From contig NZ_NISY01000002.1 in assembly GCF_007595705.1 (NCBI RefSeq), forward strand, positions 496,001 through 560,000: a stretch of 64,000 nt of DNA, written 5' to 3'. The stretch is from Streptomyces sp. SAJ15. Lineage in GTDB: Bacteria; Actinomycetota; Actinomycetes; Streptomycetales; Streptomycetaceae. This document shows positions 45,037 to 53,883 of this stretch, piece by piece; position 1 is the stretch's first letter; every line of letters begins with the position of its first letter. The notes beneath the pieces were generated by a model. That model had not been told where the DNA came from. It ran no database searches and saw nothing but the letters and a program-made list of their open reading frames with translations. Position numbers and translations under genes: made by a program.

Positions 45037-46506
45037 TCACTCGAACCACCGCAGCGGGCTGGGCGCGGTGTTGTGCCAGATGTGCTTGGCCTCCTGGTAC
45101 TCCGCCAGGCCCGCCGGGCCCAGCTCCCGTCCCACGCCGGACTGCTTCATGCCGCCCCACTCGGCCTGCGGCACATAGGGGTGGAAGTCGTTGATCCAGA
45201 CCGTGCCGGCGCGCAGCCGGGAGGCGACCCGGTGGGCCAGCCCCGGGTCCCGCGTCCACACCGCGCCGGCCAGCCCGTAGACGGTGTCGTTGGCGAGCGC
45301 GACCGCCTCCGCCTCGCCGTGGAAGCGCTCCACGGTGAGGACCGGCCCGAAGGACTCCTCCCGTACGACGGTCATCCCGGGGGCGCACTCGTCCAGCACG
45401 GTCGGCAGGTAGTACCAGCCGTTCCGCAGCTCCGGGTCGGCCGGGCGGGCCCCGCCGCAGCGCAGCACCGCGCCCTCGGCCAGGCCCGCCGCCACATACG
45501 CCTCGACCTTCTCACGGTGCGCGGCGGAGATCAGCGGCCCGGCGCGGGCCCGCTCGTCGAAGGGGCCGCCGAGCCGTATCCGCCGCGCCCGGGCCACCAG
45601 TTCGTCGACGAACGCGTCGTGCAGCGGGTCCTCGACCAGCAGCCGGGCGCCGGCCGAGCAGACCTGGCCGGAGTGGAGGAAGACGGCCGTGAGCGCGTAG
45701 TCGACGGCGGTGTCGAAGTCGGCGTCGGCGAAGACGATGTCGGGGTTCTTGCCGCCGAGCTCCAGCGCGACCTTCTTCACGGTGGACGCGGCGGCCGCCA
45801 TGACGCGCCGCCCGGTGGCCGGCCCACCGGTGAAGGACACCATGTCCACCCGCTCGTCCACGGTCAGCGGCCCGCCCACGGTCGGGCCCGCGCCCAGCAC
45901 CAGGTTGGCCGTCCCGGCCGGCAGCCCGGCCTCCGCCAGCAGGCGCATCAGTCCGATGGCGGTGTGCGGGGTCGGCTCGCTGGGCTTGTGGACGAAGGTG
46001 TTTCCGGCGGCCAGCGCGGGGGCGACCTTCCAGGCGGTCTGGAGCAGCGGGTAGTTCCACGGGGTGATCAGCACGCAGACCCCGACCGGCTCGTGGACCA
46101 CCCGGCTCTCGGTGTCCGCCCCGCCGGTGGCCACCACCCGGTCGCCGGCGCCGACGGCGGCCAGCTGTCCGAAGTAGCGGAAGCAGGCCGCGACGTCGTC
46201 GATGTCGATCTGGCTCTCGACATAGCGCTTCCCGGTGTCCAGGGACTCCGCGCGGGCCAGCCGGGCCTTGTCGCGCTCCAGCAACTCGGCGACGCGCAGC
46301 AGCAGTCGGCCGCGTTCGGCGGCGGGGGTGCCGGGCCAGGGCCCGCGGTCGAAGGCGTCGCGGGCGGCCGCGACGGCCGCCGCCGCGTCCTTGGGCCCCG
46401 CCTCGTCCACGGTGGCGACCAGACTGCCGTCCGCCGGACAGCGGATGTCCCGCACCCGCCCGTCGACGGCGGCGGTCCACTCGCCCCCGATGAACAGCTC
46501 CGGCAT
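45037..46506 (-). CDS. Betaine-aldehyde-type aldehyde dehydrogenase
   Basis: 489 aa NAD-dependent aldehyde dehydrogenase; the ATG at 46506 ([20 protein letters not shown]) has GGAGG seven bases upstream. All canonical motifs are present: [36 protein letters not shown], general base Glu in [14 protein letters not shown], nucleophile in [15 protein letters not shown], and [12 protein letters not shown]. Ending in PLRWFE, it is closest to glycine-betaine-aldehyde/aminoaldehyde dehydrogenases (GbsA/BetB), so an osmoprotectant or polyamine role is likely. Divergent from the arginine deiminase gene. Confidence 0.92.
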   Translation of the reverse strand: MPELFIGGEWTAAVDGRVRDIRCPADGSLVATVDEAGPKDAAAAVAAARDAFDRGPWPGTPAAERGRLLLRVAELLERDKARLARAESLDTGKRYVESQIDIDDVAACFRYFGQLAAVGAGDRVVATGGADTESRVVHEPVGVCVLITPWNYPLLQTAWKVAPALAAGNTFVHKPSEPTPHTAIGLMRLLAEAGLPAGTANLVLGAGPTVGGPLTVDERVDMVSFTGGPATGRRVMAAAASTVKKVALELGGKNPDIVFADADFDTAVDYALTAVFLHSGQVCSAGARLLVEDPLHDAFVDELVARARRIRLGGPFDERARAGPLISAAHREKVEAYVAAGLAEGAVLRCGGARPADPELRNGWYYLPTVLDECAPGMTVVREESFGPVLTVERFHGEAEAVALANDTVYGLAGAVWTRDPGLAHRVASRLRAGTVWINDFHPYVPQAEWGGMKQSGVGRELGPAGLAEYQEAKHIWHNTAPSPLRWFE

Positions 46507-46895
46507 GGCTGGCCTCCGGGCTCGGTGGGAGGGCTCCGCCGCACGGCCTCCGTACGTCACCTCTACGGAACCGCGCGGTGTGCAGCCCCTACGGCGAGCG
46601 TAGGCGGCCCGCACCGGGCGCGCACGACGGGCTGCTCCCCCCCGCCGGCACGGGCCCATGGGTCGAACGGCGGCGGCCGCCGCCACCCGCCCGCTCCTGT
46701 CAAGAGCCCGGCGAACGACATTCCGCTTGACCGTGCCCTCCTGCGGGTGGAGCCGTCGCCCCACCGGTCAGGGCGGTGGATACCGCCACGGGCGGGTCTT
46801 GGCACCCTCTCCCGCCACAGGAGCAACGCGCGTCGCCGCGACGCCCTCCTCCCTCTCGGACACCCCGACACGCGACACACCGAGAAGGGACGCAT
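46507..46895. other. Divergent promoter region, aldehyde dehydrogenase / arginine deiminase
   Basis: 389 bp with no gene. A 16-bp perfect GC palindrome, GGCGGCGGCCGCCGCC, lies at about 46669-46684. It should carry both outward promoters. Confidence 0.4.
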
Positions 46896-48806
46896 GTGCG
46901 TATGAGACTTTCGGGACGGGCCGCCCTCGCCGTCGGCCTGGCCGGGGCCGTACTGGCCCCCGTCACCCCCGCGTTCGCCGCGCCGCCGCCCGTCACGGCG
47001 GACCTGCGGGCGGACGTCGACCGCAACGGCCGCGTGGACATCACCGGCACCGGCGACCAGACCGGTGAGGACACCTGGTCGGCGGGGCGCGGCGCGGTCT
47101 TCCTGCCCAACATCGACGACGACGCCAAGCGCTGCCGCACCACCGGACCCGACGGCAAGCCGCTCAGCGACGCCAAGCTCGCCAAGTGCAACGACGCCGC
47201 CGACACCACGGTGAACGGCGCCGCCGACGCCAAGGACCTGGCCCGGCTGCGCACCGTGCCGATGGCCCAGGCACCCAAGGACGCCTCCGGCACCGTCCGC
47301 GTCACCGGCAAGGGCGCCAAGCACGCCCGACTGTTCATCAAGCGCGCCGGTGGCTGGACCGCGGTCACGGCCAAGACCACCCTCACCGCCGCCGAGCTGC
47401 GCGCCGGAGTGGAGCTGGGCCTGGAGGGCACCGACGTGGTGCGCGACCGCGCGGTGTGGGACGGCAGCGCGGTGGTCGAGCTGAAGGTGACCGCCGGTTC
47501 CACCACCACCAGCGACAAGGTCACCCTGCACGTGGCCCCGCTGCTCACCCAGCACCACCTGCAGCGCGCCCAGCGGATGCTGGTCACCGAGATCCAGGGC
47601 AAGGGCCCGTTCTCCCGCGCCCAGCAGAAGTTCGTGAAGGACCTGGACACCCAGGCCAAGAAGGCCGGTGTCAAGCAGTCCACGGTGAAGTTCACCAAGT
47701 ACGGCGACATCTGGGCGCAGGACTTCGTCGAGCCCGCGTACGCCGGCATGACGGGCGAGGACGGCAGGCCGCGCACCATACGGATCATGCTGCGCTCCGC
47801 GCAGCCGGACCGCGAAGCCGGCCGCGAGCTCTTCGAGAAGCTGCGCGGCCCGGACATGGGCGTCGTCCAGGTCACCGGGGTCAAGGACTCCGAGGAGTGG
47901 ACCCTGAACTCCATGGGCAACCTGGAGACCATCCCGCCCTACACCCACGGCGGCCGTTCCTACCCGGCCGGACGCATCATCATGGGCGAGCGCAAGGACA
48001 CCGGTTCCAAGCCCGCCAAGGCGATGCGCACGCTGCTCGCCTCGCAGGGCCTCCAGAACCCGCTGTTCCTGGACACCTCCTGGCTGCACGTGGGCCACGT
48101 GGACGAGTTCGTGCAGTTCCTGCCCGCGCCCGGCACCCCGCGCGGGTGGCGGATCGGCGTCGCCGACCCCGACGCCGGGATGAAGCTGCTGCGCGACGCG
48201 AAGGCCGCCGGGCACGGCAAGACCAAGATGTTCTCGGTCAAGGGCTTCGAGGGCATGCCCGCCCCGAAGGAGACCATCGACCAGACGCTCGCCGACAAGA
48301 AGCTGCGCGCCGACAACGCCCTCGCGGCGAAGCGGATCAAGGCCAACCTGGAGGTCCTCAAGCGCGAGACCGGCGTCACCGACGCCGAGATCGTGCGGGT
48401 GCCCGCGCTCTTCACCCGCGGCACCGACGAGGGCGTCGCGGCGGACCGGATGCCGCTGCTGCGCCGGATCGGCGGCTCGGCCGACACCCCGGAGGCGGTG
48501 CGGGAGTACGGCCAGCAGCGCGAGCTGGGCAAGCCGACCGGCCCGTCGGTGATGACCAGCGCCTATGTGCCCGGCGCGGTCAACGGGGTGCTGCTCGGCC
48601 CGGACCGCTACCTCGCGCCCAGGCAGTGGGGGCCGGTGATCGGCGGCAAGGACATCTTCACCCAGGCGGTGACCGCCGCCTACCGCAAGGCCGGGTTCAA
48701 GGTGTCGTACATCGACGACTACTACACCTACCACCTGGGCATGGGCGAGGTGCACTGCGGCACCAACACCCTGAGGGACACCACGAAGCCGTGGTGGCGT
48801 CCGTAG
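46896..48806 (+). CDS. Secreted protein-arginine deiminase
   Basis: Converts peptidyl-arginine to citrulline outside the cell. The GTG at 46896 has AAGGGA five bases upstream; an ATG at 46902 is equally in frame. The signal peptide MRLSGRAALAVGLAGAVLAP ends near AFAA. The N-terminal 200 residues are a beta-rich region with an Asp-rich DVDRNGRVDITGTGD segment that could bind calcium. The catalytic deiminase domain has DIWAQDFVEPAY (Asp, about 269-274), WLHVGHVDEFVQFLP (His and Asp, about 395) and GEVHCGTNTLRD (nucleophile Cys, about 619). About 635 aa, like vertebrate PAD length. Bacterial members of this family are uncommon. Confidence 0.9.
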   Translation: MRMRLSGRAALAVGLAGAVLAPVTPAFAAPPPVTADLRADVDRNGRVDITGTGDQTGEDTWSAGRGAVFLPNIDDDAKRCRTTGPDGKPLSDAKLAKCNDAADTTVNGAADAKDLARLRTVPMAQAPKDASGTVRVTGKGAKHARLFIKRAGGWTAVTAKTTLTAAELRAGVELGLEGTDVVRDRAVWDGSAVVELKVTAGSTTTSDKVTLHVAPLLTQHHLQRAQRMLVTEIQGKGPFSRAQQKFVKDLDTQAKKAGVKQSTVKFTKYGDIWAQDFVEPAYAGMTGEDGRPRTIRIMLRSAQPDREAGRELFEKLRGPDMGVVQVTGVKDSEEWTLNSMGNLETIPPYTHGGRSYPAGRIIMGERKDTGSKPAKAMRTLLASQGLQNPLFLDTSWLHVGHVDEFVQFLPAPGTPRGWRIGVADPDAGMKLLRDAKAAGHGKTKMFSVKGFEGMPAPKETIDQTLADKKLRADNALAAKRIKANLEVLKRETGVTDAEIVRVPALFTRGTDEGVAADRMPLLRRIGGSADTPEAVREYGQQRELGKPTGPSVMTSAYVPGAVNGVLLGPDRYLAPRQWGPVIGGKDIFTQAVTAAYRKAGFKVSYIDDYYTYHLGMGEVHCGTNTLRDTTKPWWRP

Positions 48807-48937
48807 GTCGGGCGGTGTGGGCCACGGGTCCGCGGAGGCCGGCGGCCCCGCGTCGGCCATAGGCCCGCGCAGATCGACTGCCCCGCGTCGGCCATGGGCC
48901 CCGCGTGGCCGCGGGCCCGGAGAGACCAGGGTCTGCC

Positions 48938-48969
48938 GCGCCCGTCGCGTCCTCGGACGCGGCGGGCGC
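48938..48969. terminator. Bidirectional terminator between deiminase and XRE regulator
   Basis: Stem GCGCCCGTCGCGTCC (48938-48952) and GGACGCGGCGGGCGC (48955-48969), 14 of 15 pairs with a 2-nt loop. It lies between convergent genes. Confidence 0.75.
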
Positions 48970-49002
48970 GCGTCGTCTCCGGTGCCGGCGGCCGGCCGCC
49001 GT

Positions 49003-50832
49003 TCAGTCGGTGTTCAGCGCCCAGGCGCGCCGGTCCAGCCAGTAGCCGTACTCCGGGCGGCCCTCGACCCCGCTGGTGCGGAACGGCACGCCGCCGTCGT
49101 CGATCTGGATCGTTCCCTTCCGATCGCCGCTCGTCCAGTCCAGCTCCAGGTACCAGCGGCAGTCGCACCCCGAGGTGCGGGCGTCGATCCGCAGCACCTC
49201 CGGGTCGGTCGCGGACACCCGGTAGGGGAAGCGGACGGCCGGGATGGTGCGCTCGCCGTCGAAGCCGTCCTCGGGCCTCGGCCGCGGGCGGTTCGCGTCC
49301 AGGTCGACGGAGAAGGCGCGCGGGGTGATCGCGTCGCCGCAGCCGTTGCTCATGGCGTACGAGGACCAGGCCGGCGGTGGGCGCCGCCCCACCACGCGTA
49401 CGTGCAGGTCCTGGAGGACCACGGCCGTCTCGGAGCGACCCTGCACGGTCACCTCGACGCTGGTCGACCCGCCGTGCACCGCGTGGTGCGTGGCCGCCCA
49501 CGGTGCCGCGTCCTGCTCGACCGGCGGCGGGGCGACCTCGGCCGGCGGCCGGTCGATGAGGTAGCGGTGGTCGCAGCCGTTCTCCCAGACGTGTGAGCGG
49601 GTGGTGACGGAGAGCGGGGTGCCCCGGCCGCTCGTGCCGCCGGACCCGCCCGCGCCGGATCCGCCGGACGGCCGGGCCGGTGGGGCGTACGTCGGCTGCC
49701 CGCCGTCGCGCCCCCGCCCCGGGGGCTCCTCCGCCGTCCGCACGCCCTGGGCGGGCCGTCGCCCCGGCTCGGGGGAGGTCGTGGCGGAGGGGGAGGGGGG
49801 CTCGGGGGAGGGGGCGCCCCCGGCGCGAGGCGTGGCCGAGGCGCTCGGCACCGGCCGGCCCGCCCGCGTCGCGCCGTCGCCCTCCCGTGCGTTCGGCCGT
49901 ACCTCCGCTGCGGTGATCCCCAGCACCACCGCCGCGGCCGTGCCGACCATCAGCGCCCAGGGCAGCGCCCGCCGCCCTCGTGCGGCGGGCGCCGGCACGG
50001 CGGCCAGGCGGGGCGCCACCAGGACGCCGCCCGCCGGGGCCCCGGCGTTCTCGCCCGCGGCCGGCTCCGTCCCGTCCGCGCCCCGGCCAGGCTCCGCCCC
50101 CTCCGCGGCGGGGACCGGCAGCGGCACCACGCGCGCGGTCCGCGGGCGCGGATCCGCCTCGGCCTCCGGCTTCCGGCCGGGCCGTGCGGCCCCGGCGCCC
50201 GAGTCGCCGACGCCGATGGCCCGGCCCGTACGGCCATCCGACCCCGTACGGCCATCCGACCCCGTACGGCCGTCAGGTGCCGTACGGCCGTCCGGACCTG
50301 TGCGGCCGTCGGCTCCCGTGCGGGTATCGGCTCGGGTGCGGCCGTCGGGTTTCGTGTCGCCGTGAGACGGCGTACGGCCATGTGACGGCGTAGGGCGGTC
50401 GGCCGGCGTGGGGTCGTCAAGGGCCGTATGGCTGATGGACTCCGTAGGGTCGTCGGCCCGCGTGCGGCCATCCGACCCCGTACGGCCCTCGGCGCCTGTG
50501 CGGCCGTCGGCGCCGGTACGGCCCTCCGAACCCGCACCCGCAGCGCCCTCTGACCCCGTCACGCCGCGGGGCGCGCCGGTGCGGCGGGTGGCGTCGGCGC
50601 GGACCCAGAGCCGGTGCAGCCTGATCAGCTCCTCCGGGGTGGCCCCGCAGAGCCGGGCGAGGCGCTCCACGGGGGCGTAGTCCGTGGGCACGGCGTCGCC
50701 GTTGCAGTAGCGGTGCAGCGTCGAGGTGCTCAGGTGTAACCGGGCCGCGAGCGCGCCGTAGCTGCGTCCCGAACGTTCCTTCAACCCGCGCAGACACTCC
50801 GCGAACCGCCGTGTCTCCGTGCCCTCTGCCAT
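49003..50832 (-). CDS. Membrane-anchored XRE-type regulator with repetitive linker
   Basis: 609 aa from the ATG at 50832. N-terminus: XRE helix-turn-helix, RGLKERSGRSYGALAARLHL then STSTLHRYCNGDAVPTDYAP. Residues about 85-210 are a hydrophilic repeat of three- to six-residue units (DGRTG, SDGRTG, ADGRTR). One membrane helix, ALPWALMVGTAAAVVLGITAAEV, follows at about 308-330. A Pro/Ser/Gly-rich stalk leads to an extracytoplasmic domain with cysteines (NGCDHRYLID, SNGCGDAI, TSGCDCRWYLELDW). The design suggests a one-component sensor linking an outside signal to DNA binding. TTA codon at 50737-50739. Confidence 0.8.
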   Translation of the reverse strand: MAEGTETRRFAECLRGLKERSGRSYGALAARLHLSTSTLHRYCNGDAVPTDYAPVERLARLCGATPEELIRLHRLWVRADATRRTGAPRGVTGSEGAAGAGSEGRTGADGRTGAEGRTGSDGRTRADDPTESISHTALDDPTPADRPTPSHGRTPSHGDTKPDGRTRADTRTGADGRTGPDGRTAPDGRTGSDGRTGSDGRTGRAIGVGDSGAGAARPGRKPEAEADPRPRTARVVPLPVPAAEGAEPGRGADGTEPAAGENAGAPAGGVLVAPRLAAVPAPAARGRRALPWALMVGTAAAVVLGITAAEVRPNAREGDGATRAGRPVPSASATPRAGGAPSPEPPSPSATTSPEPGRRPAQGVRTAEEPPGRGRDGGQPTYAPPARPSGGSGAGGSGGTSGRGTPLSVTTRSHVWENGCDHRYLIDRPPAEVAPPPVEQDAAPWAATHHAVHGGSTSVEVTVQGRSETAVVLQDLHVRVVGRRPPPAWSSYAMSNGCGDAITPRAFSVDLDANRPRPRPEDGFDGERTIPAVRFPYRVSATDPEVLRIDARTSGCDCRWYLELDWTSGDRKGTIQIDDGGVPFRTSGVEGRPEYGYWLDRRAWALNTD

Positions 50833-51047
50833 GAAACCCCCCAAGCCTTCCCCTTGAACGACGTCGCGTCCCGCCGCGGCGTTCCACCCCGTCCGCATCT
50901 CCCCAAGTCAGCGCCGGTGCGGGCGTTCCAGCGTCCCGGATGTGCCGCTGACCGTTGTCGGCCCGCCGCGCCGCCGACCAGGCTGAGAGCCGTACCGCCG
51001 CGAGATTCCGCGGCGGTTCCCACCGACAGAAAGAGCGGGACACACCC

Positions 51048-51680
51048 ATGCAGATGCGTAACCGGGCGATCCGCGCCGCCGTCGTGACGGTGGCGGCGGG
51101 CGCCGCCACCCTCGCGGTCGTGGCCGCCTCCGGCACCGCCCAGGCCCAGCCGCGCAAGGCGGCGACCGGCCCGGCGTTCCTGGCGCCCAAGGAGCTGCCG
51201 CCGCACGCCTCCTCCGCCTGGTCCGCGGGCGCCGTCACCGCCGGGCTGCCGGAGGCGCCGTTCTGCGTCGAGGACACCCTGCCGAAGGCCGGATCCTCGC
51301 ACCGGCGGTTCTGGACCGAGTACGACACCGGCGCCACCCAGATCGTGGTGAGGACCAAGAGCGAGGCGGCGGCCAAGCAGCTCGCCGCGGCGGCCGAGAA
51401 GAAGATCCGCAACTGCGCCGCCGACTGGGAGCGGAAGTACCCCGAGGCCACCGCCTCGTGGCGCGACTACGGCACGCTCCCGGCCGAGGACGGCGCCCAC
51501 GTCTACGGCGTCCACACCGAGTCCCCGGACTCCGAGCCCGGCATCCACCTCTTCGGCGTGGGCCGGGACCGCGCCACGGTGACCCTCGTCGACTGGGGGC
51601 AGATGGGCGACTACCGGCACGCCCCGGTGGCCGACTTCAAGCGGACCACCACCACGGCGGTCGTGAAGCTCCACCGCTGA
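51048..51680 (+). CDS. Secreted protein, PknH-sensor-like
   Basis: 210 aa from the ATG at 51048. Signal peptide MQMRNRAIRAAVVTVAAGAA, cut near AQAQ. The mature domain has two cysteines (EAPFCVEDTL and KIRNCAADW) about 60 residues apart, and the pattern QIVVRTKSEAAAKQLAAAAEKK, as in the extracellular sensor domain of mycobacterial PknH. Binding of a small ligand is possible but unproven. Divergent from the membrane-anchored XRE regulator, 215 bp away, so the two could act together. Confidence 0.75.
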   Translation: MQMRNRAIRAAVVTVAAGAATLAVVAASGTAQAQPRKAATGPAFLAPKELPPHASSAWSAGAVTAGLPEAPFCVEDTLPKAGSSHRRFWTEYDTGATQIVVRTKSEAAAKQLAAAAEKKIRNCAADWERKYPEATASWRDYGTLPAEDGAHVYGVHTESPDSEPGIHLFGVGRDRATVTLVDWGQMGDYRHAPVADFKRTTTTAVVKLHR

Positions 51681-51778
51681 TCCGGCGGACCGCCGGGCCC
51701 GTGCGCGCACACCGGGTGCGCACGGGCTCGGCTGGCTATCGTCGGGGCAGGGGGCACACCGCACCTTCGGAGGCTCCG

Positions 51779-52456
51779 GTGCCCAACGGATCGTTCTCGC
51801 TCGCCGCCAAGCTCTACCTGCTCGCCTGGGACCCCGACACCGGCGAGCCGGGCTACGAGGGGCACCTGCCCTACCTGGTGCGGGCGGGGGCGCTGACCGA
51901 GCTGGTGCAGCGCGGCATGCTGGCCGACGCGGACGGCGCGCCCCGTCCGCTGCCGGACGCCGTCACCGGCGATCCACCGCTCGACGCGCTGCTGGAGCGC
52001 ATCGCCGAGTCCCGGCCGCGCAGCTGGCCGTCCTGGGTGACCCACCGGGCGCGGTCCACCCTCGTCGGGGTGCGGGACGAGTTGGCGGCGGCGGGCTATC
52101 TGCGGCTGACCACCCGGCGGGCGCTGGGCCTCTTCCCGGTGAAGCGGGTCGCGCTGGAGCGCGCGGACGCGGTCCGGGCGCTGCGGGTGGACGCGCGGCG
52201 GGTGCTGCGCGAGGAGGAGGGGGTGGCCGAGGTCGCCGCCGAGGACGCGGCACTGATCGCCCTGGCCGCCGCCGGCGAGCTCCGTGCGGTCGTCACGGCG
52301 GACGACGCCAGGACCCGCAAGGCCCGGATCGTCGCTCTGGAGCAGCGCGGTCAGCGGGCCGCGCCCGGGGCGGCCAGGCCGGTCGCGGAGGTGCGGAGAG
52401 GGTTGGCCGTCGCGCTGAGCGGAGCGGTGACGACAGCCGCGGCCACCACTGGCTGA
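51779..52456 (+). CDS. GPP34 (GOLPH3/Vps74) domain protein
   Basis: 225 aa from the GTG at 51779, with GGAGG six bases upstream. The N-terminal LAAKLYLLAWDPDTGEPGYE, the central LRLTTRRALGLFPVKRVALE and the C-terminal LIALAAAGELRAVVTADDAR match the GOLPH3/Vps74 fold. Eukaryotic members bind phosphatidylinositol-4-phosphate. Streptomyces carry many copies of unknown role, sometimes linked to membrane or development. Confidence 0.85.
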   Translation: MPNGSFSLAAKLYLLAWDPDTGEPGYEGHLPYLVRAGALTELVQRGMLADADGAPRPLPDAVTGDPPLDALLERIAESRPRSWPSWVTHRARSTLVGVRDELAAAGYLRLTTRRALGLFPVKRVALERADAVRALRVDARRVLREEEGVAEVAAEDAALIALAAAGELRAVVTADDARTRKARIVALEQRGQRAAPGAARPVAEVRRGLAVALSGAVTTAAATTG

Positions 52457-52475
52457 ACCGTCGCTTCGGACCCCC

Positions 52476-52889
52476 TCAGGCGTCCCGGAGCAGCGCGGAC
52501 AGCTCGCGGTCCAGATCGAGCAGCCCGCCCTCGCTGCCCTCGTCGACCAGCTCGTAGGAGCGGCTCAGGAAGCGCCGCAGGTCGGCGGTGGCGAACTGGA
52601 CCATGGCCACGCCCTCCGTGGCGTGGAACTCGAGCATGGTCCGCTCGCGGCCGCAGGGCCACACCTGCACATCGCCGTTGCCGGCCGGGCCGCGCAGCCC
52701 GGCGGCGAGCAGCTCACGGCCGAACACCCACTCCACGCCGTCGCCGTCCAGCGAGGCGGCCGGCGGGAAGGAGACACGGACCGCGAACGGGTCCTCGGGC
52801 GCGTACCGCAGGGTCGCCGGGATGGCGCGAGCCTCGGGCGTCGACGCGATGAGGCGGGCCTGGACGGCTTGGTCGAACACGATGGACAT
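52476..52889 (-). CDS. SsgA-like sporulation and cell-division protein (SALP)
   Basis: 137 aa, ATG at 52889 with AAGGGAG upstream. The family pattern is clear: ATLRYAPEDPFAVRVSFPPA, then WVFGRELLAAGLRGPAGNGD, VQVWPCGRERTMLEFHATEG and DLRRFLSRSYELVDEG. SALPs steer septum placement, spore-wall and peptidoglycan remodelling during sporulation in morphologically complex actinomycetes. Which SALP subtype this is cannot be said from the sequence alone. It supports assignment of the window to a sporulating actinomycete. Confidence 0.93.
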   Translation of the reverse strand: MSIVFDQAVQARLIASTPEARAIPATLRYAPEDPFAVRVSFPPAASLDGDGVEWVFGRELLAAGLRGPAGNGDVQVWPCGRERTMLEFHATEGVAMVQFATADLRRFLSRSYELVDEGSEGGLLDLDRELSALLRDA

Positions 52890-53028
52890 CGCCGGCTCCC
52901 TTGCGATCGTTGCGGGTCGTTGCCCCTCTTCGGTGGGTAAGACGTCCAGACCATTCGAGCAGTGCATCCGAAACCCACGTGACGTGCGTCACTCTCCTTT
53001 GATTAATCGGATTATTTGCCTTTTAGGC

Positions 53029-53481
53029 TTATGAATCCAGGTCGGCGAGCGCGGCCTCTCCGCACGGGCCGGCGTGATCGCAGTACGGCGGGTTCCGGCT
53101 CTCGCCGCACCCGCACAGCGTCGCCCGCATCTCCCGGCGCGGTCCCTCGCCGGTCTCGACCAGCAGTTCACCGCGCACCACGAGTTGACCGCGGGGCGAG
53201 CGGGTGACCGAGGTCGGCCGTACGGGCTCCTCGGTGCGTCCGTCCGCCAGCTCGTAGCGCAGGGCGCCCGACGGACAGCGCCGGACGATGTCCGCGATCA
53301 CCTCCACGGGTGCCGCGTCCGGCTGGATCCAGGGCCGTTTCCGGGTGTCGAAGACCTGCGGCAGCCCGCGCAGGCACTCGCCGGCGTGCAGACACCGCCG
53401 GGCCTCGAAGGTGACGGTGACGATGGTGCCCTCGTGCGGCCCGTCATAGGAGTAGGTCGTCACATGCTCGTTCATGGCCAT
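53029..53481 (-). CDS. Ferredoxin-like/CDGSH-type iron-sulfur fusion protein
   Basis: 150 aa; the ATG at 53481 shares its A with the preceding acetyltransferase stop (TGATG). N-terminal divergent 4Fe-4S mono-cluster domain (Fer4_19): TFEARRCLHAGECLRGLPQV and IADIVRRCPSGALRYEL. C-terminal CDGSH-type domain: TLCGCGESRNPPYCDHAG. The usual C-x-C-xx-S-xxx-P-x-C-D-G-x-H ends here as CDHAG, so the terminal His ligand is shifted next to the Asp. Cluster binding may differ. Probably an electron-transfer or redox-sensing protein. Confidence 0.82.
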   Translation of the reverse strand: MAMNEHVTTYSYDGPHEGTIVTVTFEARRCLHAGECLRGLPQVFDTRKRPWIQPDAAPVEVIADIVRRCPSGALRYELADGRTEEPVRPTSVTRSPRGQLVVRGELLVETGEGPRREMRATLCGCGESRNPPYCDHAGPCGEAALADLDS

Positions 53482-53783
53482 CAGTCCGTCACCCGGCTGC
53501 GATTGGTGTAGGCGAGCGTCAAATACTCGGGATGGCGCGCCATCCAGCCCGAGATGAAGGGGCACGCGGCCAGGACCTCCAGTCCGTCGGCGCGGGCCGA
53601 GTCCAGTGCGGTGCGGGCCATCGCCGAACCGACGCCCTGCCCCTCGAAGGCGGGGTCCACCTCGGTGTGCACGAAGGCGATCAGATCGTGCGTGCGTATG
53701 TAGCGGGCGAAGCCGGCGAGCTCTCCGTCGAGGCGGGCCTCGAAGCGCTGCTCCTTCGGGACATCGGTGACCGTGAGTGTCAT
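53481..53783 (-). CDS. Small GNAT-type acetyltransferase (YidJ/Gtn-like)
   Basis: 100 aa from the ATG at 53783, with GAGGAGAGG upstream. Short GNAT family of the predicted N-acetyltransferase type: LDGELAGFARYIRTHDLIAF, then VHTEVDPAFEGQGVGSAMARTALDSARADG with the FEGQGVG acetyl-CoA loop, and VLAACPFISGWMARHPEY. Substrate unknown. Translationally coupled to the iron-sulfur fusion protein. Confidence 0.9.
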   Translation of the reverse strand: MTLTVTDVPKEQRFEARLDGELAGFARYIRTHDLIAFVHTEVDPAFEGQGVGSAMARTALDSARADGLEVLAACPFISGWMARHPEYLTLAYTNRSRVTD

Positions 53784-53883
53784 ACGGTGCCTCTCCTCGC
53801 TCCCCCGCCCCACGATAGGAAGGCCGGACCGGTCCCGCGATTCGGCGTACACGCCGCCACCCGATGGGCTAGCTTCCGTCCCC

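Noticed and set aside
50210..50540. Non-coding satellite or iteron array (CCGTACGGCC-type repeats)
   Set aside because: The repeats are in frame within the XRE regulator and encode its DGRTG-type spacer.
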